Assembly (NCBI RefSeq): GCF_025141935.1 | Contig: NZ_CP081120.1 | Coordinates: forward strand, 1,178,001 to 1,242,000 | Source: Sulfitobacter sp. S190 | GTDB taxonomy: Bacteria > Pseudomonadota > Alphaproteobacteria > Rhodobacterales > Rhodobacteraceae | DNA: 64,000 nt | Direction: 5' to 3' | In this document: positions 16,428 to 24,907 of the stretch, one piece after another | How positions within the stretch are numbered: position 1 is the stretch's first letter | How the letters are laid out: each line of letters starts with the position of its first letter | Notes under the pieces: generated by a model | Database searches by the model: none | The model's input: only the letters and a program-made list of their open reading frames with translations | What the model was told of the DNA's origin: nothing | Program-made: the position numbers and the translations under genes

Positions 16428-16697
16428 ATGGCAGGCGGATGGACCCGCGATGGTGCGGTATCGGAGCAGATCGAGGCGTCGATCAACGATGAGTTGGCGC
16501 GGTTGAAGGCGCGCCGCGGCCCACAGGGCGAAAGCGCCACACATTGTGCCGAATGCGAGGAACCGATCCCCGAGGCGCGCAGGCAGGCGGTGCCGGGGGT
16601 CAAGCCCTGCGTTGACTGTGTGGCCGCGCGCGATGCGCGTCCGCAGGCCCGCGGCGGGTTCAACAGGCGGGGATCGAAGGACAGCCAGTTGAAGTAG
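16428..16697 (+). CDS. DksA/TraR-type C4 zinc-finger protein
   Basis: An 89-residue protein with the short DksA/TraR architecture: an N-terminal helix (EQIEASINDELARLKARRG) followed by the four-cysteine zinc finger CAEC-x17-CVDC with the typical PIPEARRQAVPG loop. It lacks the long coiled coil of full DksA, so it is like E. coli YbiI or TraR, which act at the RNA polymerase secondary channel or are of unknown role. A ribosome site AGGAG precedes the ATG at 16428. Confidence 0.85.
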   Translation: MAGGWTRDGAVSEQIEASINDELARLKARRGPQGESATHCAECEEPIPEARRQAVPGVKPCVDCVAARDARPQARGGFNRRGSKDSQLK

Positions 16698-16736
16698 CGG
16701 GTTGCGTCGGCCGGTGGGTCGGGGTGACGAGGGGGG

Positions 16737-17544
16737 ATGTGCGTGCGCATCATGTGTCTGAATGGCTGGGGCGGGAAAATGGCTGATGATCTGCTGCGCT
16801 ATGTGGTGCAGGCGGGGCCGGATATCCTGTGCCTGCAGGAGGTCATCCACGGCCCCGCGACCCAAGAGGCGTGGCTGACTTACCGCGACAGGACACATGT
16901 GTTGCCGCAGCGGGCGAATTTTTTTTGCGGATGTGTGTGGAGCCTTGCCCGATCATGCGGCGTTTTTCTGTCCCGCAGCGCAGGGTGTGCTTTGGCACGG
17001 TGACACCACGGTGCCGTCGCAGTGGGGGCTGGCGACGTTCGTGCGCCGGTCAATACCGGTGATCGGACAGGTGCAGGGGTTTGTGCACAAGGAATATGGC
17101 GCGGATGGCTATGGCGATCATCCCCGATCCCGCAGTGCGCATGGGGTGCGGGTGTATGACCACGACGCTGCGCGCGCGGTGAGTGTCACGCATATGCACG
17201 GGTTGCGCGATTTGCGCGGCAAGATGGATACGCCGGCGCGTGCCGATCAGGCCCGCAAACTGCGCGATATTGCGCGACAGGTGTCGGCACCGGGCGATTT
17301 GCGCATCGTCTGCGGTGATTTCAATGTGCAGCCCGACAGCGAAACACTCGCGATACTGGGCCGTGACGGGCTGACCGATCTGGTCACACGGGGCGGATTT
17401 CTCACGACCCGCAGTGCGCATTACACCAAGCCGGGCAAATTTGCCGATTACATGATGGTCAGCGATCCGTATGCCGTCAGACGTTTTGATGTGGTCGCCG
17501 CGCCGGAGGTGTCGGACCACTTGCCGCTTGTGCTCGAGATTTGA
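16737..17544 (+). pseudogene. Endonuclease/exonuclease/phosphatase-family gene with a +1 frameshift
   Basis: Two frames together form one EEP-superfamily metallohydrolase. The first (from ATG 16737, preceded by a purine-rich ribosome site) gives the start MCVRIMCLNGWGG and the metal-binding LQEV; the second gives CGDFNVQPDS and SDHLPLVLEI at the end. The switch falls on a run of eight T bases (16919-16926). Removing one T restores RANFFADVCGALPDH and an uninterrupted protein of about 268 residues. The first frame otherwise stops at 17003. The cause could be a real mutation, polymerase slippage at the T-run or a sequencing error. Confidence 0.8.
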
Positions 17545-17552
17545 GCGGTGAT

Positions 17553-17582
17553 GCGGGCCTGTGCCGGGCCCGCACCCTTTTT
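17553..17582 (+). terminator. Terminator after the EEP gene
   Basis: GCGGGCC (17553-17559) pairs with GGCCCGC (17567-17573), followed by ACCC and a T5 run. It lies between the convergent EEP gene and pepF. Confidence 0.65.
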
Positions 17583-17586
17583 GCCG

Positions 17587-19407
17587 TCAGTCTTCCATCG
17601 CTTCCAGTTCGTCGATGAAGCCCGAAATCATCGACAGGCCCTTGTCCCAGAACGCAGGATCGGAGGCGTCGAGACCGAAGGGAGCGAGAAGCTCCTTGTG
17701 GTGTTTCGAGCCGCCCGCCTTGAGCATGTCGAAGTATTTCTCCTCGAAGCCTTCCTCGCCTTCGGCGTAGACGGCATAGAGCGCGTTTACCAGACCGTCG
17801 CCAAAGGCGTAGGCGTAGACGTAGAAGGGTGAGTGGACGAAGTGGGGGATGTAGGCCCAGAAAGTCTCGTACCCTTCCATGAATTCGAAGGCGGGGCCGA
17901 GGGATTCGGCCTGCACCGACATCCACAGCGCGTTGATGTCTTCGGGCGTCAGCTCTCCGCCGCGGCGTGCCGCGTGCAGTTTGCACTCGAAATCGTAGAA
18001 CGCGATCTGCCGCACGACGGTGTTGATCATGTCTTCGACCTTGCCCGCCAGCAGCACCTTGCGTTCGGTTTGCGTCTTGGCCCCGTCGAGCATTTTGCGG
18101 AAGGTGAGCATTTCGCCGAAAACGGAGGCCGTTTCGGCCAGCGTGAGCGGGGTGGAGGAGAGCATTTCGCCCTGTCCGGCGGCCAGCACCTGATGCACCC
18201 CGTGGCCCAGTTCGTGCGCGAGTGTCATCACGTCGCGCGGTTTGCCCAGATAGTTGAGCATCACGTACGGGTGCACGTCCGTCACGGTGGGATGGGCAAA
18301 GGCACCCGGCGCCTTGCCGGGTTTTACGCCCGCGTCGATCCAGCCGTCGGTAAAGAAGGGTTTGGCCAGCTCGCCCATGCGGGAATCGAACGCGGAATAG
18401 GCGTCCATCACGGTGCGTTCGGCGGCGGCCCAATCGACGATTTTCGGGTCTTCCATCGGCAAGGGCGCGTTACGGTCCCAGACCTGCATCACGTCGAGAC
18501 CGAGCCATTTGCGTTTCAGCTCATAGTACCGGTGGCTGAGTTTGGGGTAGGCGTTGACGACCGCGTTGCGCAGGGCCTCGACCACCTCGGGTTCGACCTG
18601 ATTGGACAGGTGGCGGCCGGTTTGGGCCGTTTCCATGCCGCGCCAGCGGTCGATGATTTCCTTTTCCTTGGCTTGCGTGTTGTGCACGCGGGCAAAGGTT
18701 TTGACGTTGTTCTGGAACACTGCGGCCAGTTCGCGCGCGCCCGCCTCGCGGCGGCTGCGCTCGGGGTCGGTCAGCAGGTTCAGCGTGCCCTCGATCCCCA
18801 TGATTTCACCGTCCACGTCGAATTCCAGACCCGCGATGGTTTCGTCGAACAGCCGTTCCCACGCGTCGCCCACCACGCCCAGATCGTGCATGAATTTCTC
18901 GAGCTCGTCGCTGAGTTGGTAGGGTTGCATGGCGCGGATGCGGTCGAAGATGGGTTTGTAGCGCGCCAGATCGGCGTTTTGCGCCAGCAGCCCGTCGAGG
19001 TGGTCGGTGTCGAGCTTGTTCAGCTCGAGCGTGAAGAACACCAGCGGCGTGGTGATATTGGTGATCTTTTCCTGGCAATCGGACATGAATTTGGCGCGTC
19101 CGCCGTCGGTCGTCTGCTGGTAGTAGCGCAGCCCCGCAAACGACATGATGCGGCCCGCGATCTGGTTGATCTTTTCGTTGCGCAGCACGCACTCCAGCAG
19201 ACCCGCCGCGTCGAGTTCGGCCAGTTTGCCTTCGTAGTCGGCGGCAAAGCTGTTGCAGGCCTGCTCGAGCCAGTCGAGATCACGCTTCAGTTCTGCCGCG
19301 TCCTCGCCGGTGTAGAGATCATCGAGGTTCCATTCGGGCAGATCGCCCAACGGCTGTGCGCCCGCAGAGGCATTGGCGTCGCGCACGGGGAAGGGAAGCT
19401 GAAACAT
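17587..19407 (-). CDS. pepF: M3-family oligoendopeptidase F
   Basis: A cytoplasmic zinc metallopeptidase that degrades short peptides. The 606-residue protein has the M3 signature LAHELGHGVHQ with the HExxH zinc site at 398-402 and a downstream glutamate in SSTPLTLAETASVFGE. The C-terminal segment YAYAFGDGLVNALYAVY is typical of PepF. The ATG at 19407 has AAGGATCACC upstream and is preferred over an in-frame start ten codons earlier. The gene converges with the EEP gene and appears monocistronic. Confidence 0.92.
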   Translation of the reverse strand: MFQLPFPVRDANASAGAQPLGDLPEWNLDDLYTGEDAAELKRDLDWLEQACNSFAADYEGKLAELDAAGLLECVLRNEKINQIAGRIMSFAGLRYYQQTTDGGRAKFMSDCQEKITNITTPLVFFTLELNKLDTDHLDGLLAQNADLARYKPIFDRIRAMQPYQLSDELEKFMHDLGVVGDAWERLFDETIAGLEFDVDGEIMGIEGTLNLLTDPERSRREAGARELAAVFQNNVKTFARVHNTQAKEKEIIDRWRGMETAQTGRHLSNQVEPEVVEALRNAVVNAYPKLSHRYYELKRKWLGLDVMQVWDRNAPLPMEDPKIVDWAAAERTVMDAYSAFDSRMGELAKPFFTDGWIDAGVKPGKAPGAFAHPTVTDVHPYVMLNYLGKPRDVMTLAHELGHGVHQVLAAGQGEMLSSTPLTLAETASVFGEMLTFRKMLDGAKTQTERKVLLAGKVEDMINTVVRQIAFYDFECKLHAARRGGELTPEDINALWMSVQAESLGPAFEFMEGYETFWAYIPHFVHSPFYVYAYAFGDGLVNALYAVYAEGEEGFEEKYFDMLKAGGSKHHKELLAPFGLDASDPAFWDKGLSMISGFIDELEAMED

Positions 19408-19488
19408 CGGTGATCCTTTTGACTGTGGGTGCCCCATAGGTAGGGGGCCACCGGTGCGGGGGCAAGCGGTGGCGGGGCAGCGATGGGA

Positions 19489-20364
19489 TTAAAAACGGAA
19501 CAAATTTGCGGGGGTGTCGCACAGGATGCGGGTGCGGGTCGCGTCATCGGGCACAACCCTGTCGAATGCGTCCAGAAGGGCGGCGGCATCGGGCATTGCC
19601 GTACCGTTGAGCATCAGGTGGGGCCAGTCGCTAGCCCAGAGGCATCTTTCGGGATTGGCGGCAATCAGGCGTGACACCAGCGCGTCAGCGTCGGTGTAGG
19701 GCGCATCGCACATCCGGTAGAGGGCCGAGAGTTTGACGAAAGCGTGCCCGTCTGCCAGCAACCCGCAGAGCGTGTCGATCCCGGAGCCGTTTGGATCAAG
19801 CCCGTCCGAGGGCCAAGCGACATGGTCGAAAACCACCGGGCAGGGCAGAGCCCGCACGTCGGCGGCAATATCGGCCATGTGGCGATCGGCGTGGCAGAGC
19901 ATCTGGATGTGCAGCCCCCGTTCGGCGAGCGCGGGCGCCATGGCGCGCGCACCGTCCCATGTCAGCACCCCGCCGTGCACGTAATTGAGCCGCACCGCGT
20001 CCATGTTCCAATCGGTGAACTGGTCGATCTGTGCCTCGGTCGCGCCATCGGGCAGCAACCCCACGCCCCGTGCCACACCCCCCATGCGGCGCACCGCTTC
20101 GACGGTCACGCTGTTGTCAGTGCCGTAAAGGATGGAATGCACGATCACCGCGCGGGTCAGCCCCAGCGTATCGAGATGTTCACGGAAAAGCGCCAGCCAG
20201 CCGTCGAGCGTGGGGCCGGGGGCGGGGTTTTCGACCCTTCCGTCCCATAAGGCATATTCGTCACACCCCGCGACCAGATGCACATGGGCGTCCACCGCGC
20301 CGGGGGGCGGGGCTTTGGCGGGGGCGCGTGGTTCGGGGGGCATTATCGCGTCGGGTTTACCCAT
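19489..20364 (-). CDS. Amidohydrolase-family metal-dependent hydrolase (COG3618 type)
   Basis: A 291-residue TIM-barrel amidohydrolase 2 protein. The N-terminal metal-binding HxH is seen in VDAHVHLVAG; MLCHAD, VFDHVAW and LWASDWPHLM provide the usual histidine and aspartate ligands. This subgroup includes dicarboxylic-acid and lactone hydrolases; the substrate is unknown. Its ATG lies inside the 3' end of the ligase gene (8-base overlap at 20357-20364), so it is read with the ligase operon, although a DNA-repair role is not implied. Confidence 0.82.
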   Translation of the reverse strand: MGKPDAIMPPEPRAPAKAPPPGAVDAHVHLVAGCDEYALWDGRVENPAPGPTLDGWLALFREHLDTLGLTRAVIVHSILYGTDNSVTVEAVRRMGGVARGVGLLPDGATEAQIDQFTDWNMDAVRLNYVHGGVLTWDGARAMAPALAERGLHIQMLCHADRHMADIAADVRALPCPVVFDHVAWPSDGLDPNGSGIDTLCGLLADGHAFVKLSALYRMCDAPYTDADALVSRLIAANPERCLWASDWPHLMLNGTAMPDAAALLDAFDRVVPDDATRTRILCDTPANLFRF

Positions 20365-21955
20365 AGGTGGCCAGCATGTCCTTGAGATCGTCGAGTGTGT
20401 TGGCCTCGGCCAGTGGTTTGTCCTGCCGCCAGCGTAGCATGCGCGGAAAGCGCAGCGCCACGCCGGATTTGTGGCGGGGGGAGGCCTGTATCCCCTCGAA
20501 CGCGATTTCGAAGACGTGGTGCGGGGTCACTTGCCGCACGGGGCCGAACCGCTGTTGCGTGTTCTTGCGCACCCAATTCGTGATCTTGCGAAATTCGGCG
20601 TCGGTCAGACCGGAGTAGGCCTTGGTGAAGGGCACCAACGCGTCCCCGTCCCAGACGGCAAAGGTGAAATCGGTGAACAGGTTCGCCCGCCGCCCCGATC
20701 CCGACTGGGCATAGATCATCACCGCGTCGATCGTCAGCGGCGCGAGTTTCCATTTCCACCAATCGCCCTTTTTGCGGCCCGCAAGATAGGGGCTGTCGGC
20801 GCGTTTGAGCATCAACCCTTCGGCGTGGGCATCGCGGGCACCGTCACGGTAGCTGTGCAGATCGGACCAGTCGTCAAAGGGCAGTTGTGGTGACAGGCGC
20901 ACGGGCGCGTCGGGGGGCAGATCGGCGCATAGCGTTTCAAGCGTGGCACGCCGCTGTGCAAAGGGGTGCTCGCGCATGTCGGCGCCTTGGTGCTCAAGCA
21001 GATCATAGGCGTGCAGCACGACCGGCGCGTCGGCCAGCAGCTTTTTCGGGACCGTCTTGCGCCCGATGCGCGGTTGCAGCGTATTGAAGCTGGCCGGATG
21101 CGGATCGCTCGCGTGCCAGACCAGCAATTCGCCATCGAGCACGGTGCCGTCGGGCAGATAGTCCACCGCGCGGGCGAGTTCGGGAAAGCGGTCGGTCATC
21201 AGCTCTTCGCCCCGCGACCAGACGAAATGTTCGCCCCCGCGCAGGATCAGCTGGCCGCGGATGCCATCCCACTTCCATTCGGCGCGCCAATCAGCGGTGT
21301 TCTCCAGCGCCTCGGGCCCGTCCTCGAGCGCGTAGGCCAGATAGAACGGATAGGGGCGCGAAGCGTCGGCGCTGGCGTCCTCGGCTTCGATCAGCGCGTA
21401 CCATGTCGTATCGTCGGGGTGCCAGTTGCCCATGAGCCGGTGGGCCAGTTCGGCTTCGTCGCGGTCGGTGGCGCGGGCCAGCGCGCGGGTCATCAGTTTC
21501 TGGCTGACGCCCACCCGCATGCCGCCGGTGATGAGCTTGTTGAAGATGAAACGCTCCGTCCCGCCAAGGCGCGCCCATGCGTCCAGCACGAAGGCTTTCT
21601 TGGCCTCTTCGTCCTGTTTGTAGACCGCGCGCAGATCGGTGATCCATTGTGACAGGGGGCGGTTGTCGGTGGTGGTGTTCGGCGGCAGCACCAGCGCGAT
21701 GGTTTCAGCCAGATCGCCCACGATCGGGTAGCATTCCTCGAATAGCCACAAAGGGATGCCCGCCACCTCGGCCCCCCATTCGCGCAGCTTGGTCGTGGTT
21801 ACGGCGCGTTTAGGACGGCGACCGGAGAAGAGCGCGATGGTCCAGATCTTGTCGACCTCGGCGGCATTCTGGAAATAGTCGGCCAGCGCGTTGACCTTGA
21901 CGGTTGTTTTGGTCGACTGGTCGATGGCGTTGAAGAGATCGGCAAAGGCTCTCAT
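20357..21955 (-). CDS. ATP-dependent DNA ligase (cisplatin-damage-response type)
   Basis: A 532-residue ATP-dependent DNA ligase. The adenylation lysine is K228 in the KWDG motif (228-231); downstream motifs include DGTVLDGELLVW, HAEGLMLKRADSPY and WWKWK, and an OB-fold region follows. The N-terminal 200 residues are the helical DNA-binding domain. This family is named for a cisplatin damage response and always travels with a metallo-beta-lactamase-fold exonuclease, found here directly upstream with an ATGA overlap (21952-21955). The helicase and phosphoesterase that often complete this cluster are not adjacent. I see no LexA box here. Confidence 0.9.
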   Translation of the reverse strand: MRAFADLFNAIDQSTKTTVKVNALADYFQNAAEVDKIWTIALFSGRRPKRAVTTTKLREWGAEVAGIPLWLFEECYPIVGDLAETIALVLPPNTTTDNRPLSQWITDLRAVYKQDEEAKKAFVLDAWARLGGTERFIFNKLITGGMRVGVSQKLMTRALARATDRDEAELAHRLMGNWHPDDTTWYALIEAEDASADASRPYPFYLAYALEDGPEALENTADWRAEWKWDGIRGQLILRGGEHFVWSRGEELMTDRFPELARAVDYLPDGTVLDGELLVWHASDPHPASFNTLQPRIGRKTVPKKLLADAPVVLHAYDLLEHQGADMREHPFAQRRATLETLCADLPPDAPVRLSPQLPFDDWSDLHSYRDGARDAHAEGLMLKRADSPYLAGRKKGDWWKWKLAPLTIDAVMIYAQSGSGRRANLFTDFTFAVWDGDALVPFTKAYSGLTDAEFRKITNWVRKNTQQRFGPVRQVTPHHVFEIAFEGIQASPRHKSGVALRFPRMLRWRQDKPLAEANTLDDLKDMLATYG

Positions 21956-22977
21956 GCGGCTTCGCCCGTGTCGTCCTGCGCGTCGAGGGATTCGCCCTCG
22001 AACTGGGTGGGGACGACTTGCGCGTTCCAGCCCTGTTCGTTCAGGTATCGCGCGAAGATATCGGTGTAACCATGCGTTACATATATGTTTTCCGCTTCGG
22101 TCTGTCGGAGGGCCCACAGCAGGCCCGCCCAGTCGGCGTGGTCGGAGATGATAAAGCCGCGGTCGCCCGCCCGCCGCCGCCGCACGCCGCGCATCGCCAT
22201 CCAGCCCGAGGCAAAGCCGCTTTCGAGCGGGCCGAATTTGCGCGCCCACGCAGAGCCGAGCGCCGAGGGCGGTGCCAGCACCATCGCGCCGGGGTGGGTT
22301 TTGGCGGTGACGTCCTTGTCGGCCAGCGTGGTGTCGGGCAGCGTGATGTTCTGCCCGCGTAACACGGCGTTGGTATTCTCGATCGCCGTATGGCACAGGA
22401 TCGGGCCGATGCCGGGGTCCAGCATCGAGATGAGCCGCTGCGCCTTGCCCAGCGAATACGCCCCCAGCATGGCGGTTTTGCCTGCCGCAGCGCAGGCCCG
22501 CCACCATCCGTTGATCTCCTCGGCGACGCTGTGCTGCGGGGCCCAGCTGAACACCGGCAGGCCAAAGGTGCTTTCGGTGATGAAATGGTGGCATTTGACC
22601 GGCTCGAACGGGGCCGACAGCCCGTCGTCGATCACTTTGTAATCGCCCGACGCCACCCAGATTTCGCCGCCCACCTCGACCCGGATCTGCGCAGAGCCGG
22701 GCACGTGGCCCGCGGGATGGAACGACACGGTTGCCCCGCCGATCTGGCGCCGTTCACCGTAGGCGATGCCCTCGGCGGTGATATCCCCCAAGCGGTGGCG
22801 CATGACGGGCAGGGCGTCGTGGGTGGCCAGATACCGCCCCATGCCCCAGCGGGCGTGGTCGGCATGGCCGTGGGTGATCAGGGCGCGGTCCACCTGTCGC
22901 CACGGATCGATGTAGAAATCACCGGCAGCACAATAGATGCCTTCGGGGGTGAAAGTGAGGACGGGTTGCTGTGTCAT
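21952..22977 (-). CDS. Ligase-associated DNA exonuclease (metallo-beta-lactamase fold)
   Basis: A 341-residue protein of the beta-CASP/SNM1-like exonuclease group. The metal site THGHADH (H36, H38, D40, H41) is intact, with HPAGHVPGS, SGDYK, TESTFG and the late ISDHADW motif. Its product partners with the ATP-dependent ligase that follows with a 4-base overlap, suggesting end processing and joining in one pathway. The ATG at 22977 is chosen over an in-frame TTG three codons upstream; no strong ribosome site is visible. Confidence 0.9.
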   Translation of the reverse strand: MTQQPVLTFTPEGIYCAAGDFYIDPWRQVDRALITHGHADHARWGMGRYLATHDALPVMRHRLGDITAEGIAYGERRQIGGATVSFHPAGHVPGSAQIRVEVGGEIWVASGDYKVIDDGLSAPFEPVKCHHFITESTFGLPVFSWAPQHSVAEEINGWWRACAAAGKTAMLGAYSLGKAQRLISMLDPGIGPILCHTAIENTNAVLRGQNITLPDTTLADKDVTAKTHPGAMVLAPPSALGSAWARKFGPLESGFASGWMAMRGVRRRRAGDRGFIISDHADWAGLLWALRQTEAENIYVTHGYTDIFARYLNEQGWNAQVVPTQFEGESLDAQDDTGEAA

Positions 22978-23005
22978 GCCACGCAACGTAGCGGGCGGGC
23001 GGTGA

Positions 23006-23953
23006 CTAGCCAGTCGCGGTTTGCAGGAAAAGTTTGACCATGTCGTCGAATACCGGACCGCGGATGGCCTCGACCTCCATCAGGATTTCGTGCTCGCCGC
23101 CCTCGACGATCTGCAGACGCCCGCCTTTCCAGTTCTCCATGCGGGCGTGGATCCGCGGCACGTCGACGATGCGTTCATTGCTGCCCAGAAAGGTGATGCA
23201 GGGCAGATTGGGGGCGGCGCGGCTGGCCAGATGTTTGGTTTCCGACAGCGCCTCGCGCAGCCACGTAAAGCTGGGGCCGCCCAGTTGCAGATCGGGATGC
23301 GCCTGTATCTGGTCGATCATCATGTCATACATCTGCTGGTCTGTGGTCAGCATGTTGTCGTCGAAAGGTTCGGTCAGCACATAGGGCGCGACGCTGGTCG
23401 AGGGGGGCAGGCGGTGGCCCTGGTTGAGTTTCGGCATTAGGGTCGACAGCACACGCGCGGCAATGCGCATGTGCGGGCTGATGTGGATACCCCACATCGG
23501 ACCGGTGAAGCAGGCGGCCTGTACCGACAGCCCCTCCATCACGGCACGCAGGCCGATGCAGCCGCCCATGGAGTGCGCCACGAGGAAATAGGGCCGCGGC
23601 AGGTTCAGCTCACGCGCGGCGCGCATCACGGTGGCCACGTCTTTCTGATAGTCGGAAAAGCTTTCGACGTGGCCTGTCAGCCGGTCGGGCAACATGCGCG
23701 AGGCCAGTCCCTGACCGCGCCAGTCCACCGCGATGGTGGCAAGCCCGCGGGCGGCGAATTCACCCGCCGCGGGCCCGTATTTTTCGACATATTCCGTGCG
23801 CCCGGGAAACAGCAGCACCGTGCCGCGGGCGTCCGGTTGGGTCCAGACGCCCAAACGGATCTGCAACCCATCGGATGTGTCGGCCCAATAGGCCGCCGCG
23901 GGATCGGGTCCCGGGTGTACATCCGTAAACAGGGGGGCAGGCGTCAGGGGCAT
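23006..23953 (-). CDS. Alpha/beta hydrolase, lysophospholipase-like (PldB group)
   Basis: A 315-residue serine hydrolase. The nucleophile elbow is AHSMGG, preceded by VDWRGQGLASR. The acid and histidine are probably in FLGSNERIVDV and GGEHEILME. The fold order and length match PldB-type lysophospholipases/monoacylglycerol hydrolases. There is no signal peptide, so it is cytoplasmic. It lies 12 bases downstream of the SCP2 gene on the same strand, and both may act on lipids. Confidence 0.83.
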   Translation of the reverse strand: MPLTPAPLFTDVHPGPDPAAAYWADTSDGLQIRLGVWTQPDARGTVLLFPGRTEYVEKYGPAAGEFAARGLATIAVDWRGQGLASRMLPDRLTGHVESFSDYQKDVATVMRAARELNLPRPYFLVAHSMGGCIGLRAVMEGLSVQAACFTGPMWGIHISPHMRIAARVLSTLMPKLNQGHRLPPSTSVAPYVLTEPFDDNMLTTDQQMYDMMIDQIQAHPDLQLGGPSFTWLREALSETKHLASRAAPNLPCITFLGSNERIVDVPRIHARMENWKGGRLQIVEGGEHEILMEVEAIRGPVFDDMVKLFLQTATG

Positions 23954-23965
23954 CTGAAGTCCGGT

Positions 23966-24256
23966 TCAGGCCAGAGCGGAGGCCAGTTTCATCGCCATGC
24001 CCATATCGCCATCGACGCTGAGCTTGCCGGACATGAAAGCGGACGTCGGGTTGATGTCGCCTTCGATGATGCCGCGGAACGTGTCGGAATCGGCGGACAT
24101 GGTCACGTCTGCTTCTTCGTCGCCCGCGCGTGCGCCGGCGTCGTCGATCATCACGGCGCCTTCGCCTTCGATGTCGAACTTGGCGGTGCCGCCAATGTCT
24201 TCACCCGCCAGCTTTTCGTTCAGCACCTTGACCGCTTCGTTCACAATATCGCTCAT
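23966..24256 (-). CDS. SCP2 sterol-binding domain protein
   Basis: A 96-residue stand-alone SCP2-domain protein, a lipid-carrier fold. The family pattern is visible: GTAKFDIEGEGAVMID, then DVTMSADSDTFRGIIEGDINPTSAFMSGKLSVDGDMGMAMKL. The ATG at 24256 is supported by AAGGGC a few bases upstream. It is followed by the lysophospholipase-like gene and is divergent from the TPR gene, leaving a 75-base shared promoter region. Its ligand is unknown. Confidence 0.85.
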   Translation of the reverse strand: MSDIVNEAVKVLNEKLAGEDIGGTAKFDIEGEGAVMIDDAGARAGDEEADVTMSADSDTFRGIIEGDINPTSAFMSGKLSVDGDMGMAMKLASALA

Positions 24257-24331
24257 CTTAAGCCCTTTTTTGGCAAATGGTGACGGACATCTCTGGAATT
24301 GCGCCCCCCACCTGTTACATTCACTGTTGTT

Positions 24332-24889
24332 ATGCGTATCCCGACCGTCAACCTCAAACATACCGTTACGGCACTTGGCCTGACTTTGTTGCTTGTTGGT
24401 CCCGTCATGGGGCAACAGGATACGCAGGAATTGCTCGAGACGTTGCGCACGGCGACGCCGGAGGGGGCCTCTGCGGCCGAGCGCAATCTGGAGCGGGCGT
24501 GGTCGAAATCGGGATCGGCGGCGATGGATCTGCTCCTCAAGCGCGGGCGCGACGCGCTGGCGACCGGTGATATCGACAAGGCCATCGACCATCTGACCGC
24601 GCTGACGGACCATGCGCCGGATTTCGCCGAAGGCTATCACGCCCGTGCCACCGCGTTCTTCCGCGCCGAAATGTACGGTCTGGCGCTGGATGATCTGGAG
24701 ATGGCGCTGGCGCTGAACCCCGATAATTTCAACGCGATTTTCGGGCTGGCGGTGATTTTTGCCGAATTGGGCGACGCACGCCGCGCGGCAAGTCTCTACC
24801 GGCGGGTTCTGGCGTTGAACCCGCACCACGAAAATGCCACCAAGGCGCTGGATGCGCTGCGCGCGCAGGGCATTGGACGTACTCTCTGA
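24332..24889 (+). CDS. Exported tetratricopeptide repeat protein
   Basis: A 185-residue protein with an N-terminal signal peptide (hydrophobic VTALGLTLLLVGPVMGQ) and three TPR-like helical pairs (AIDHLTALTDHAPDFAEGYH, LALDDLEMALALNPDNFNAI, AASLYRRVLALNPHHENA). It is probably a periplasmic scaffold. The ATG at 24332 is chosen because the signal peptide starts there. It ends 18 bases before the helicase gene and may be cotranscribed with it. Confidence 0.8.
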   Translation: MRIPTVNLKHTVTALGLTLLLVGPVMGQQDTQELLETLRTATPEGASAAERNLERAWSKSGSAAMDLLLKRGRDALATGDIDKAIDHLTALTDHAPDFAEGYHARATAFFRAEMYGLALDDLEMALALNPDNFNAIFGLAVIFAELGDARRAASLYRRVLALNPHHENATKALDALRAQGIGRTL

Positions 24890-24907
24890 TCTGGATTGGA
24901 AGTTGCG

